Source of the DNA: Palsa-459 sp963841965
GTDB taxonomy: Bacteria > Actinomycetota > Acidimicrobiia > Acidimicrobiales > RAAP-2
Reading direction: 5' to 3'
Assembly: GCA_963841965.1 (NCBI GenBank)
Contig: CAWJES010000004.1
Span: 186,001 to 250,000, forward strand
DNA: 64,000 nucleotides
Each line of letters opens with the position of its first letter. Within the stretch, counting starts at the first letter, position 1. A model generated the notes under the pieces. That model was given only the letters and a program-made list of their open reading frames with translations. It was not told the origin of the DNA and did not search any database. This document shows, piece by piece, positions 1-9,051 of this stretch. The position numbers and the translations under genes are program-made.

Positions 1-1
1 G

Positions 2-574
2 ACGGTGCTGATCGTCGACGGTGAGGGGAGCCGCTACACGCAGCTGGCGACCATCGAGCGGCTCAAGTCAGAGACGACCACAACGAACGACGTGTTCGAG
101 CAGTTCGCATCCCTCACGCTCGGATCAGGTGCCGCGGCGATGGTCATGGGCGGACCACGGGCTGGCGCGCACGCATTCCTCGGAGGCATCACGCTGGCCG
201 CCACGAGCAACCACGACCTCTGCGTTGGCGACCTCGACCAGATGCGCACTGATACCGCGGGCCTGCTCGTGAGCGGCCTCAAGCTCGCCCAGGAGACCCA
301 TGATGCCGCGATCGCTGCAGGATGGGACTGGGAGGACTGCGACCGCTACGTGATGCACCAGGTCTCCGCGGTACACACGTCGAAGCTCTGCGAGCTGCTC
401 GGCATCGACATGAGCCGCGTCCCGCTCAGCTATCCCCTGTTCGGCAACATGGGCCCCGCCGCAGTGCCCTACACGCTGTCCACGATCGCCGATGAGCTCT
501 CGCCGGGCGAGCGGGTCCTCCTGATGGGCATCGGATCCGGACTCAACTGCGCCGGCGCCGAGCTGGTCTGGTAA
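2..574 (+). CDS. oleA: OleA-type thiolase (acyl-CoA head-to-head condensing enzyme), 5' truncated by window edge
   Basis: This is the C-terminal part of a 3-oxoacyl-ACP synthase III/OleA family protein; the frame is open from the first base, so the N-terminus with the active-site Cys lies outside the window. The visible part has the thiolase His in YVMHQVSAVHTS and the Asn in LFGNMGPAAVP, and ends with the usual glycine-rich GIGSGLNCAGAELVW tail. In the family, OleA condenses two fatty acyl-CoAs to a 2-alkyl-3-ketoacid. The assignment to OleA rather than FabH rests on the next genes (OleB-OleC fusion and OleD), only 6 nt downstream. That is the Micrococcus-type oleA-oleBC-oleD order. The family is certain; the role is inferred from context. 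Confidence 0.88.
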   Translation, partial: TVLIVDGEGSRYTQLATIERLKSETTTTNDVFEQFASLTLGSGAAAMVMGGPRAGAHAFLGGITLAATSNHDLCVGDLDQMRTDTAGLLVSGLKLAQETHDAAIAAGWDWEDCDRYVMHQVSAVHTSKLCELLGIDMSRVPLSYPLFGNMGPAAVPYTLSTIADELSPGERVLLMGIGSGLNCAGAELVW

Positions 575-580
575 CGCGGG

Positions 581-3072
581 GTGGCCCGGCGCGGCGATGC
601 GTCCGCGACCGTGCCTCGTGCGACCGCTCCCTCATCGAGCGAATTGCGCCGGTGGGGACTCAAGCCAGAGTGGTCGCGGCAGGTGACGTTCGCGACGCCT
701 GAAGGCACTGACGTCACCTGGCACGTCCTCGACACCGGACCCGGACCTCGGGGCACCATCGTCTGTGTACATGGGAACCCCTCGTGGGTTACCTGTGGCG
801 CGACCTCCTGGGCACGCTCGCGCCTGACTGGCGTGTCGTCGCGGTCGACCAGACGGGCATGGGCTACTCGCAGCGTGCGCCTCTGCGCAGGCTCGCCGAT
901 CGGGTCGACGAGCTGGTCCGATTCTGCAAGCAGGAAGCCGACGGCCCCTTGGTGCTGGCAGCGCACGACTGGGGTGGACCGGTCGCCGTCGGCGCTGCTC
1001 AGTCGCTGGATGTCCAGGCGCTGATGCTCGCGAACACGGCGGTCGCGAAGCCCGAGGGCGTGCGCGTGCCGCCGCTCATCGGTGTCGCCCGGCGATTCGT
1101 CGATCTGGTGTGCAGGCGGACACCGATCTTCGTCGACGGTGCTGCAGCGATGACCAAGCGGGTGCACCGCCAGGCCCTGCGCGCCCCCTACCGTGCAGCC
1201 GGCCGTCGGGCCGCGATCGCGGACTTCGTCGCGGACATCCCGGTTGGTCCGAACGACCCGTCCCACAGCGCGCTCGCCAGGAGCGCGGCGGTCCTGGCGT
1301 CGCTCACGTGTCCGATCCTGCTCCTCTGGGGTGGCCGGGATCCCGTGTTCCATGACCGGTTCCTCAGGGACCTCCGGGAACGCGCGCCGACTGCGCAGGT
1401 CCAGCGATTCCCCGGTGCCGGCCACTTCGTCTGCCTCGACGAACCGGTCGGCGCAGTGATCGCATCCTGGCTCGATCGCGTCGTACCGGAGGCATCTCCG
1501 ATCGCCATGTCGTCGAGCGACGCTGCCGCGGACCAGGGCCGGGACACGGACACCGGCGACTTCCGACCCGTGCTTGCGGACCTCGAAGCGCGATCCGGGG
1601 ATGACGCCCTCGTCTACCGCGGGCCAGATGGGTCAATCTCGTGGGCCGAGCTCGCCAGCCGGTCCGCGACTGCAGCCGCCGTCCTGCGGGAGTCCGGGGT
1701 GCAGCCGGGCGACCGGGTGGGGCTGCTCGTCCCGCCGGGAGTCGACCTGCTTGTCGCTGCCGTGGCCGTCTGGCTGACAGGCGGTGTCATCGTTGTCGCC
1801 GATGCGTCCGCAGGACTCGGGCAGCTGCGCGACCTGTTCCGGGCTGCCGCCCCGTCCCATGTGATCGGCGCCCGCATCACGCTCACGGCGGCGAGCATCG
1901 GCCGTTTTGCGCCTGGTGCGGGTCTTTCGGCGTTCGCGAGCCTTCCCGGAGTGGCTGACCTTCGACGGGCGTCCCGCCGGCACAGGTTCGAGCCGATCCC
2001 GGTGGCGCCGTCCGACACCGCGGCAATCGTCCACACCTCGGGCGCCACGGGGCCGGCCAAGGCGGTCCGATACACGCACGGCGGGCTCGCCGCCCAACGC
2101 GACGCACTCGCGAACCTGTTCGACATCCAAGTCGGCGATGCCTTCACGACCTCCTTCGCCCCATTCATGCTCCTCGCTCCGGCTCTCGGGATGTGCTGCG
2201 TGCGCGCGGAGTTCGATGTCAACAGGCCGGCTGCGTTCACATTCGACGCCCTGGCGTCCTCGCTCGACGGCACGGGGGTCACGACGGCGTGGCTCTCGCC
2301 GGCCTCGGCCCGCACGATCGCCGCGACAGCTGCGGGGCGCGTGGCTCCGGTCGGACTCGTGATGCTCGCCGGCGCGCCGATCCCCACGTCGCTCGTCCGC
2401 GACGTCCGGGGCGTGACCAAGGGGGAGGTCCGTGCCCCGTACGGCATGACCGAGTGCCTGCCTGTCACCGACGGGGTCGATCCCGAGCGGGTCGGGCCGC
2501 TCGGAGGCACAGCGACGGGACGGCCGATCCCGGGTTGCACCGTCGTCATCGTCGGCCTGGACGACCCAGAAGGCCCCGGCGTGTCCGACGGCGTCTGGGG
2601 CGAGATCCTCGTCGCAGCACCGTGGATGTTCGACGGCTACGACGCCAGATGGGTCGAGGATGCGGCGTCGCGCGTCGTCCGCTCCGACATCCGCTTCCAC
2701 CGGACGGGCGACGTGGGCTACCTGTCCGATGGCGTGCTGCACCAGCTCGGCCGTGCCCAGCACGTGATCCGGACAGCCGCAGGGCCCGTGGCGAGCGTGG
2801 CTGCCGAGGAGCCGGTCGCCGAGGCGCTCGGACGGCGGGTCGCCGCCGTGGCGGTGGGTCCCGAGGGGGCCGCCGTCGTCGCGATGGTGGTCGAGGCACC
2901 GTCGCGACTGCGCCTGGCACCGAGCGACGTGACGGCCGCGGTGCGATCGGCATCGAATGTGCGGGTCGCCGCCGTTCTCGAGGGGCGACTGCCGACGGAT
3001 CGACGCCACCAGTCCAAGGTGGACCGTTCCAACCTCGCCGTGTCCGTCGGACGCTTCCTCGCGGGCCGATGA
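581..3072 (+). CDS. oleBC: OleBC fusion (beta-lactone decarboxylase + beta-lactone synthetase) interrupted by a one-base frameshift
   Basis: Two domains lie in one gene of about 830 codons. The first 280 or so residues are an alpha/beta hydrolase of the haloalkane-dehalogenase fold, with HGNPSW, the nucleophile Asp in AAHDWGG and the His in GAGHFVCLDEP, as in OleB, which decarboxylates the beta-lactone to the olefin. The rest is an acyl-AMP ligase-like domain with TSGATGPAKAV and PYGMTE, as in OleC, which forms the beta-lactone. The reading frame breaks at 785-788: HGNPSW is in the frame of the GTG start at 581, while GYLWRDLL continues in the next frame. One extra G in the GGG run would restore HGNPSWGYLWRD exactly, so one base is missing. 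If the deletion is real, OleB is lost and OleC could only be made from an internal start such as 784 (GTG). Confidence 0.85.
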
Positions 3073-3085
3073 GCGGCGGCGCGCC

Positions 3086-4099
3086 GTGAGGGTCCTCGTG
3101 ACCGGCGCGTCGGGCCTGCTGGGCGGCGCGGTGGCAACGCAGCTTGCGGCGAGAGGTGACGAGGTCACGTGCTTCCAGCGAGCCCCGTCGGGGACCGGCC
3201 TGCGCGACGTGGCCGGAGATGTCCGCGATGCGCCCGCACTGCTCCGAGCCGCCCAGGGCAACGACGCCGTGATCCACCTCGCGGCGCTGGTCGCTCCACG
3301 CTCCGCGTGGTCGGAGGCCTACGCCGTCAACGTCCACGGCGCGGCCAACGCCCAGCAGGCAGCGCGGGCCTGCGGCCGGTTCGTCCACATCTCGACGCCA
3401 TCGGTCGCGTTCCACGACGTTCCGGCGGTCGCGGGCGGCGCCGAGCTCGCCACCTACGCAGGCAACGACACCTACGCCCGGTCGAAGGCGATCGCCGAGC
3501 GCCTGGTCCTCGAGCGCGCCGACATTCCGACGGTCGTCGTGCGCCCCCACCTCGTCTGGGGGCCGGGTGACACCCAGCTCGTCGGGAGGATCGTCGCTCG
3601 TGCGCGCCAGGGCCGCCTCGCCGTGCCGGACGACGGGCGCGCACTCATCGACACCACGTATGTCGATGACGCGGCGTCCGCCATCGTCGCGGCCCTCGAC
3701 CGCGCCGAGACCGGGAGCGAGGCGTGCGGACGCGCCTTCGTCGTGACCGGGTCCGATCCCCGTCCGGTGGGCGAGCTGGTCCGCGGCATCCTGCGTGCAG
3801 CCGGGATCGATGCCGCCGTCCGCTCCATCCCGGCCCCCTTGGCATCGGTCGCCGGGCACGTCGCCGACCGATTCTGGCGGGGAACCGAGCCGCCCATCAC
3901 GCACTTCGCGGCCCGGCAGCTCTCCGTCGCGCACTGGTTCGATCAGCGCGAGGTCCGCAGGGTGCTGCGATGGGAGCCCATGATCGGTGTCGACGAGGGC
4001 CTCGAGCGCCTTGCCACGTGGTTCAGCGGGTCAGCCGACGGCCTCTCCGGCGTCGGTGCATCGCGCCACCCGGAACGACCCCCGGCTGCGACGAGGTAG
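3086..4099 (+). CDS. oleD: OleD-type NAD(P)H-dependent 2-alkyl-3-oxoalkanoate reductase
   Basis: This is an extended short-chain dehydrogenase of 337 residues. It has the Rossmann motif TGASGLLGG (residues 6-14) and the catalytic pair Y130/K134 in TYARSK. In the ole pathway OleD reduces the beta-keto acid from OleA to the beta-hydroxy acid that OleC cyclises. The open frame extends upstream, but the GTG at 3086 gives a protein beginning directly at the nucleotide-binding strand (MRVLVTGASG). It lies 13 nt after the oleBC stop, consistent with one operon. No residue known to be needed looks missing. The general fold is sure; the OleD label depends on the neighbours. Confidence 0.88.
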   Translation: MRVLVTGASGLLGGAVATQLAARGDEVTCFQRAPSGTGLRDVAGDVRDAPALLRAAQGNDAVIHLAALVAPRSAWSEAYAVNVHGAANAQQAARACGRFVHISTPSVAFHDVPAVAGGAELATYAGNDTYARSKAIAERLVLERADIPTVVVRPHLVWGPGDTQLVGRIVARARQGRLAVPDDGRALIDTTYVDDAASAIVAALDRAETGSEACGRAFVVTGSDPRPVGELVRGILRAAGIDAAVRSIPAPLASVAGHVADRFWRGTEPPITHFAARQLSVAHWFDQREVRRVLRWEPMIGVDEGLERLATWFSGSADGLSGVGASRHPERPPAATR

Positions 4100-4102
4100 A
4101 AC

Positions 4103-4819
4103 GTGTCGGCGATGACCGAGTTCGTGCCACAGCCGCGACGCGGCCGTCGCTTCATCCAGGAGCGGAGGGTCCAGCTCGGCGATGCGGGTCCCGATGGCGT
4201 CCTCCGCCTCGACGGGATCGTTCGCTTCCTCCAGGATGTCGCAACCGAGGACTGGATCGACTCGGGCCTCGACCGCGAGGGCACCTGGGTGGTCCGCCGG
4301 ACCGAGCTGCGGATCGCCGCATCGGGACGGTGGCCGAACCTCTATGAGGACGTCTCCCTCGTGACCTGGTGCGGCGGCACGGGCGCCGCCTGGGCGGAGC
4401 GCCGAACGGACATCGAGATCGGGGGCACCGTGATGCTCGAGACGGTGTCGCTGTGGGTGCCCGTCGACGATCGCGGGCGACCCATGCGAATCCGCCCCTC
4501 GTTCCTCGAGCTGTACGCGGAGGCGGCGGGTGGACGTCGCGTCTCGGGCCGGGTGCCACCGGCGCCGGCGCCGACGGGTCCGGAGGTCCGGGCGTGGCCC
4601 GTTCGCCGTGCCGACCTCGACGTCGTCGGCCACGTGAACAACGCGGCGATCTGGGCAGCGCTCGTCGAGGTGTCGGGTCAGTCGGTCGCGACAGCGGCGC
4701 TGACACACCATGGTCCGGTCGAGGACGGGCACGTCGTGAGCCTGCTGTCCGAGCCGGGCCGCATGTGGCTCACGACCGACGACTCGGTCCGCGTGTCGGC
4801 GGAATTCACCGTTGCCTGA
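4103..4819 (+). CDS. Acyl-ACP thioesterase-like double hotdog protein
   Basis: This 238-residue protein resembles the FatA/acyl-ACP thioesterase family (PF01643 type). An N-terminal hotdog unit carries RFLQDVATEDW, and a second hotdog unit contains DLDVVGHVNNAAIWAALVE, the characteristic VNN motif. The expected reaction is hydrolysis of acyl-ACP (or acyl-CoA) to a free fatty acid. The GTG start is 3 nt after oleD, with GAGG at 4091-4094 as a plausible ribosome site; an ATG at 4112 is the alternative. Its place at the end of the ole operon suggests a role in supplying or editing the acyl pool for olefin formation. That link is inferred, since ole clusters do not normally need a thioesterase. 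Confidence 0.8.
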   Translation: MSAMTEFVPQPRRGRRFIQERRVQLGDAGPDGVLRLDGIVRFLQDVATEDWIDSGLDREGTWVVRRTELRIAASGRWPNLYEDVSLVTWCGGTGAAWAERRTDIEIGGTVMLETVSLWVPVDDRGRPMRIRPSFLELYAEAAGGRRVSGRVPPAPAPTGPEVRAWPVRRADLDVVGHVNNAAIWAALVEVSGQSVATAALTHHGPVEDGHVVSLLSEPGRMWLTTDDSVRVSAEFTVA

Positions 4820-4882
4820 ACGCAGTCGACGTCGGCCTTCACCCCGCCGCGACACGGGAGGTCCGGCCGCTGGCGCACCCAA

Positions 4883-4906
4883 AATCGCTCCCTGAGCGAT
4901 TATCGT
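4883..4906 (+). promoter_or_regulatory. Hairpin overlapping a leaderless -10 box upstream of the SGNH gene
   Basis: A perfect 8-bp inverted repeat, AATCGCTC-CCT-GAGCGATT (4883-4901), abuts TATCGT (4901-4906). That hexamer is 7 nt before the ATG at 4914, so it fits a -10 element with transcription starting at the start codon. The repeat could be an operator for this promoter. It could also act as a weak terminator for the ole operon, although no T run follows. Confidence 0.5.
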
Positions 4907-4913
4907 CTCGCCC

Positions 4914-5852
4914 ATGCTGAGGGCAGGACGGGTGTCCTCGATCGCCATCATCGCGTGCTCGCTCCTCGCGGCCTGGTCCATTCCGGCGAGCTCAGCCTCG
5001 AGATCGCACGGGACATTGGCCCAGGTCGAGCGCCAGGTGGCGGCCTCGGTGCACATCACCACCCTCTCGCCCGCGGTGGCGGCCGAGCTGCCAGCCGCTC
5101 CCACCGACTTCTCATGGTCCAACTACCCGGCCGTCGGGACCTCGACCGGCTCGACCTGCCACACGGTCACCGCCTGCGTCTACGGGGACCTCACGTCGTC
5201 CAAGGTCGTTGTGCTCTTCGGCGACTCCCATGCCCTGATGTGGCTCAATGCGCTCGCACCGTGGGCCGCCAGCGACAAGGTCAAGCTGGTGCTGCTCTGG
5301 CAAGGACTCTGCCCTCCGGGCGACCTGAGCGTCTACGCGCCCGGATTCGCCGACCCTCCCCTCTGCAACGCCTACCGGGCCCAGATGATCGCAGCAATCC
5401 AGAAGCTCGCGCCGACGCTCGTCGTCCTGGCCGAGAAGACCACCCAGGTGAAGTCCGCCGCGAGCGCCTACTTCACCGACGCCCAGTGGGAGGCCGGGCT
5501 GGTCACGACGATCACAGAGCTCCAGACGCCCGCCACGAAGGTCGCGGTGCTCGAGGACACCCCGACGTTCGCCAGCTCGGTCCCCGAGTGCCTCGCCGCG
5601 CACCCGACCGCCGTGCAGTCGTGCGCCGTGCGGTACGTCGATCCCAAGATCCCCGGTCATGAGTCCGCCGAGCTCGCCGCCGCACGCAAGACGGGCGCCA
5701 CCTACGTGCGAACCCAGGGCTGGTTCTGCACCGCACTGTGCTCGCCCGTCATCGGTCCGTACATCCCCTATATCGACACGAACCATGTCTCGTTCTCCTA
5801 TGCCGGGTACCTGTCCGGCGTGATGGGCGCCGCCCTCAAGCCGCTCATCTGA
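4914..5852 (+). CDS. Secreted SGNH-fold hydrolase-like protein
   Basis: The 312-residue product starts with a signal peptide (about residues 1-28, hydrophobic SSIAIIACSLLAAWSIPASS). A single SGNH domain follows, with block I VVLFGDSHALMW and the C-terminal catalytic Asp/His in DTNHVSFSYAG. Its four-plus cysteines (CHTVTAC, CPPG, CTALC) suggest disulphides outside the cell. The domain is like the one fused to the C-terminus of acyltransferase-3 proteins, where it deacetylates or transfers acyl groups on polysaccharide. Here it stands alone. Promoter spacing (TATCGT, 7 nt, ATG) points to a leaderless mRNA separate from the ole operon. The substrate is unknown. Confidence 0.75.
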   Translation: MLRAGRVSSIAIIACSLLAAWSIPASSASRSHGTLAQVERQVAASVHITTLSPAVAAELPAAPTDFSWSNYPAVGTSTGSTCHTVTACVYGDLTSSKVVVLFGDSHALMWLNALAPWAASDKVKLVLLWQGLCPPGDLSVYAPGFADPPLCNAYRAQMIAAIQKLAPTLVVLAEKTTQVKSAASAYFTDAQWEAGLVTTITELQTPATKVAVLEDTPTFASSVPECLAAHPTAVQSCAVRYVDPKIPGHESAELAAARKTGATYVRTQGWFCTALCSPVIGPYIPYIDTNHVSFSYAGYLSGVMGAALKPLI

Positions 5853-5990
5853 CGCGTACGCGGCGACGTCCTGGAGGGGTCCGCTGCCTCGCGGCAATCA
5901 GTGCCCTGGGCCGAAGCGCGCGACCGGGCCAGTCTCACGGTCCGGCGGTTCGCACGGGCGCGGTGGCATGCGGCAATGGTGACGTGCGCG

Positions 5991-7238
5991 TCAGAGCAGA
6001 AACGAGAAGAGCGGCGAGCCCGGCGAGACCGGCTCCACCTGCAGCGGGCTCGCCTTCAGGCGCTCGAGCAGCCCGTCGAGGTCCGTCGCGCTCTCGAGCT
6101 CGATGCCGACGAGGGCGGGACCGGTCTCGCGGTTGTTCTTCTTCACGTACTCGAACGCGATGATGTCCTCGCCCTCGGCGAGCACGTCGTCGAGGAACCG
6201 GCGCAGTGATCCGGGCTCCTGGGAGAACGTGACCAGGAAGTAGTGCCGCAGCCCCTCGTAGAGCAGGGAGCGCTCCACGATGTCCGCGTACCGGCTCACG
6301 TCGTTGTTCCCGCCCGACACGACGCACACGACGGCACCCGCGCCGCCGAGCTTCGCGTGCCGAGCCGCGGCCGAGGCGAGCGCGCCGGCGGGCTCCGCGA
6401 TGATCCCCTCGGACTGATACAGCTCGAGCATCTCGGAGCACACCGCCCCCTCGGGCACCGTGACGACCTCGTCGACCAGGTCCCGGACGATCGGGAAGGT
6501 GAGCTCCCCCACCCGCCCGACCGCTGCGCCGTCGACGAAGGTGTCGAGGTCGTCGAGGTCGACCGGGGCTCCCGCGGCGAGCGCAGCAAGCATGCTGGCG
6601 GCGCCGGAGGGCTCGGCGCCGACGATCCGCGTCGAAGGCGCGTGCTCGCGCAGCCACAGCGCGACCCCGCTGATCAGCCCGCCGCCGCCGATCGGCACGA
6701 TCACCGTGCCGATGGGCCCGTCGAACTGCGCTGCGATCTCGACCGCGACTGTGCCCTGGCCGGCGATCGTCCTCGCGTCGTCGAAGGGGTGGACGTAGAC
6801 CGCGCCGGTTCTCCGGCAGTCCTCGGATGCCGCTGCGCTGGCGTCGTCGTACGTGCTGCCGACGAAGATCAGCTCGACCCACTCCCCGCCGATCGCCTCG
6901 ATCCGCTGGCGCTTCTGGCGGGGGGTGTTGCTCGGCAGGAAGATCCTCCCGTGCAGCTCGAGGAGGCTGCAGGCGAAGGCGACGCCCTGGGCGTGGTTGC
7001 CCGCGCTCGCGCACACGACGCCCCGGTCGCGCTGCGCGGCATCGAGCGACGCGATCAGGTTGTACGCACCGCGCACCTTGTACGAGCGGCACAGCTGCAC
7101 GTCCTCGCGCTTCAGCCACACGGGGGCACCGACCGACTCGGTCAGCCGGTCGCTGCGCTCGAGCGGCGTGCGCCGGACGACCGGCGCGAGCAGCCGCTCG
7201 GCGGCGTCGATCGCAGCAGCGCTCAGGTCCTCGGACAC
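5991..7238 (-). CDS. ilvA: Threonine ammonia-lyase (threonine deaminase)
   Basis: This 415-residue PLP enzyme of fold type II has the PLP lysine K54 in SYKVRGAYN, the GGGGLISG phosphate loop and SAGNHAQG. The last 80 residues (HYFLVTFSQEPGSLRRFLDDVL) form one ACT-like regulatory domain, so it is the short single-ACT form rather than the 510-residue E. coli type. It converts threonine to 2-oxobutyrate, the first step to isoleucine. The GTG start at 7238 is preceded by TAGCAT and a 6-nt spacer (7245-7250 on this strand), which supports a leaderless start there. It is divergent from the ABC block and has no biosynthetic partner in the window. Confidence 0.9.
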   Translation of the reverse strand: MSEDLSAAAIDAAERLLAPVVRRTPLERSDRLTESVGAPVWLKREDVQLCRSYKVRGAYNLIASLDAAQRDRGVVCASAGNHAQGVAFACSLLELHGRIFLPSNTPRQKRQRIEAIGGEWVELIFVGSTYDDASAAASEDCRRTGAVYVHPFDDARTIAGQGTVAVEIAAQFDGPIGTVIVPIGGGGLISGVALWLREHAPSTRIVGAEPSGAASMLAALAAGAPVDLDDLDTFVDGAAVGRVGELTFPIVRDLVDEVVTVPEGAVCSEMLELYQSEGIIAEPAGALASAAARHAKLGGAGAVVCVVSGGNNDVSRYADIVERSLLYEGLRHYFLVTFSQEPGSLRRFLDDVLAEGEDIIAFEYVKKNNRETGPALVGIELESATDLDGLLERLKASPLQVEPVSPGSPLFSFLL

Positions 7239-7313
7239 CCGAAGATGCTAGATCGCGAGGCTGCGGACCACGTCGCGAGCGGAGCCGCCCTGCCCCGCGC
7301 GGACGGCCGGCGG

Positions 7314-7319
7314 TAGCGT
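7314..7319 (+). promoter_or_regulatory. Leaderless -10 box for the ABC exporter operon
   Basis: TAGCGT lies 7 nt before the ATG at 7327. This decides the start of the first ABC subunit: 7327 rather than the GTG at 7321. No convincing -35 hexamer is visible. Confidence 0.5.
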
Positions 7320-7326
7320 TGTGCAA

Positions 7327-9051
7327 ATGCGTCGCCTGCCAGAAGAGAGTCCTGGCAGCCCTGATCTGCGCTCGCCGTACCGGTACATCGTGTGGCTGGC
7401 CAGGCGCCAGTGGCAGACCATCGCGGGCGGAACCGTCTTCGGGGTGCTCTGGATGGTGTCCCAGGCGCTCGTGTGGGGCGCGGTGGGCGCGGCGATCGGG
7501 CAGGGGGCGGCGAAGGGCAGCATGTCCGAGCTCGTGAAGTGGACCGCCGTCGTGGTGGGTCTCGGCGTCGTCACCGCCCTGAGCGGCCGCATGCGGCATC
7601 GCTTCGCGGTCACGAACTGGCTGACCGCGACCTTCCGGACGATCCAGCTCGTCGGTCATCACGCCGCGGACACGGGACCGGCCCTGCCCGCCTCCATCCC
7701 CTCGGGCGACGTGGTCAACACCGTCGCGGCCGACGCTGGCCGGGTGGGCGGCATCTTCGACGTGTGGGCCAGGTTCATCGGCGCGGTGGTGTCATGGATC
7801 GTCGTCGCTTGCATCCTGCTGTCGACATCGCTCGCGCTGGGCGCGATCGTCCTGTTCGGTGTGCCGATCCTGATGGTCCTGACTGCCCCGATGATGAAGC
7901 CCCTGCACGCCTCCCAGGCGGTCCAGCGCGAGGCGGTGGGCCGCCTCACGGCACTCGGCGCCGACACGGTCTCGGGCCTTCGCGTGCTGCGCGGCATCGG
8001 GGGCGAGGAGGTCTTCCTCGGCCGCTACAAGGAGCGCAGCGAGCTGGTTCGTCTCGCCGGCAACCGCGTGGCCGCGCCCCAGGCGCTCCTTGAATCCGGC
8101 CAGGTCCTCCTCCCGGCGGTGCTCGTGGCTGCGGTCACACTCCTGACCGCGCGCCTGGCCGTCCGCGGCACGCTCGGCACCCAGCAGATGGCCGCCTTCT
8201 ACGGCTACACCGCCTTCCTCACCATGCCGCTGCGTACGGGCATCGAGGCGATCATCGCCGTGACGCGCGGCGTGGTCGGCGCCCGCAAGGTGCTCGCTGT
8301 GCTGGCGATAACCGAGGCGACCACCGAGACGCACACGCCGGCTGCTCCACCGCCAGCGGGCGGCGACCTCTTCGACCCGCACTCGGGCTTCACCGCGGGC
8401 GCGGGCCGTCTCACGGCGCTCGTCACCGAGACGCCCGAGGAGGCCCAGGCGATCGCGGACCGGCTTGGGCGCTTCACCCCCCCTGGTGCGAGCGAGTGGT
8501 CGGAGGTCACGCTCTCGGACATCCCTGTTTCGACCCTGGCGCTCGAGGACCTCCGGAGCCGGGTCGTGGTGAGCGAGATCGAACCGCGGCTCTTCAGCGG
8601 ACCGCTCCGCGACGAGCTGTCCCCCCACGCGCCGGATGACGAAACGGCGATCCTCGCCGCGCTCGACGTCGCGAGTGCCGCCGACGTCCTCGACGCGCTG
8701 CCCGATGGGCTCGACACCGTCGTCGAAGAGCGCGGGAGGAGCTTCTCGGGCGGCCAGCGCCAGCGGCTCGCGCTTGCCCGGGTCCTGCTCATGGACCCCG
8801 AGTACCTCGTGCTGGTCGAACCCACCTCCGCGGTCGACACGCACACCGAGGGCAGGATCGCCGCGCGGCTCCGGAACGCACGAGGCGCGCACGGCACCGT
8901 CGTCGCCACGACGAGCCCCCTGCTCTTGGAGCAGGCCGACGAGGTCTTCTACATCTCCGGCGGCTGCGTCGTGTCGCGCGGACGCCACGAGGCGCTGCTC
9001 GACGGCGACCCGGCGTACCGGGCGCTCATCCTGCGGGGGAACGAGTCATGA
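7327..9051 (+). CDS. ABC exporter half-transporter with degenerate ATPase domain (subunit A)
   Basis: The N-terminal exporter-type membrane domain (about residues 25-320, six predicted helices) is followed by a nucleotide-binding domain. The domain has no Walker A: the expected GxxGxGK position reads GAGRLTALVTET (about residue 357). The Walker B Asp is Val (YLVLVEPTS), although the following Glu remains. The signature motif FSGGQRQR is intact. Subunit B, which overlaps by ATGA at 9048-9051, has the opposite pattern. Together they can form one complete ATP site, as known for asymmetric heterodimeric exporters, though loss of the whole P-loop is more extreme than usual. The cargo is unknown (drug, lipid or peptide). 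Family certain, substrate not predictable. Confidence 0.85.
   Translation: MRRLPEESPGSPDLRSPYRYIVWLARRQWQTIAGGTVFGVLWMVSQALVWGAVGAAIGQGAAKGSMSELVKWTAVVVGLGVVTALSGRMRHRFAVTNWLTATFRTIQLVGHHAADTGPALPASIPSGDVVNTVAADAGRVGGIFDVWARFIGAVVSWIVVACILLSTSLALGAIVLFGVPILMVLTAPMMKPLHASQAVQREAVGRLTALGADTVSGLRVLRGIGGEEVFLGRYKERSELVRLAGNRVAAPQALLESGQVLLPAVLVAAVTLLTARLAVRGTLGTQQMAAFYGYTAFLTMPLRTGIEAIIAVTRGVVGARKVLAVLAITEATTETHTPAAPPPAGGDLFDPHSGFTAGAGRLTALVTETPEEAQAIADRLGRFTPPGASEWSEVTLSDIPVSTLALEDLRSRVVVSEIEPRLFSGPLRDELSPHAPDDETAILAALDVASAADVLDALPDGLDTVVEERGRSFSGGQRQRLALARVLLMDPEYLVLVEPTSAVDTHTEGRIAARLRNARGAHGTVVATTSPLLLEQADEVFYISGGCVVSRGRHEALLDGDPAYRALILRGNES

Noticed and set aside
4883..4901. Rho-independent terminator for the ole operon
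   Set aside because: The hairpin is perfect but no T run follows; it is equally placed to be an operator.
5935..7662. Long minus and plus frames overlapping ilvA in other phases
   Set aside because: ilvA has all catalytic motifs and a promoter; the alternatives are shadows.
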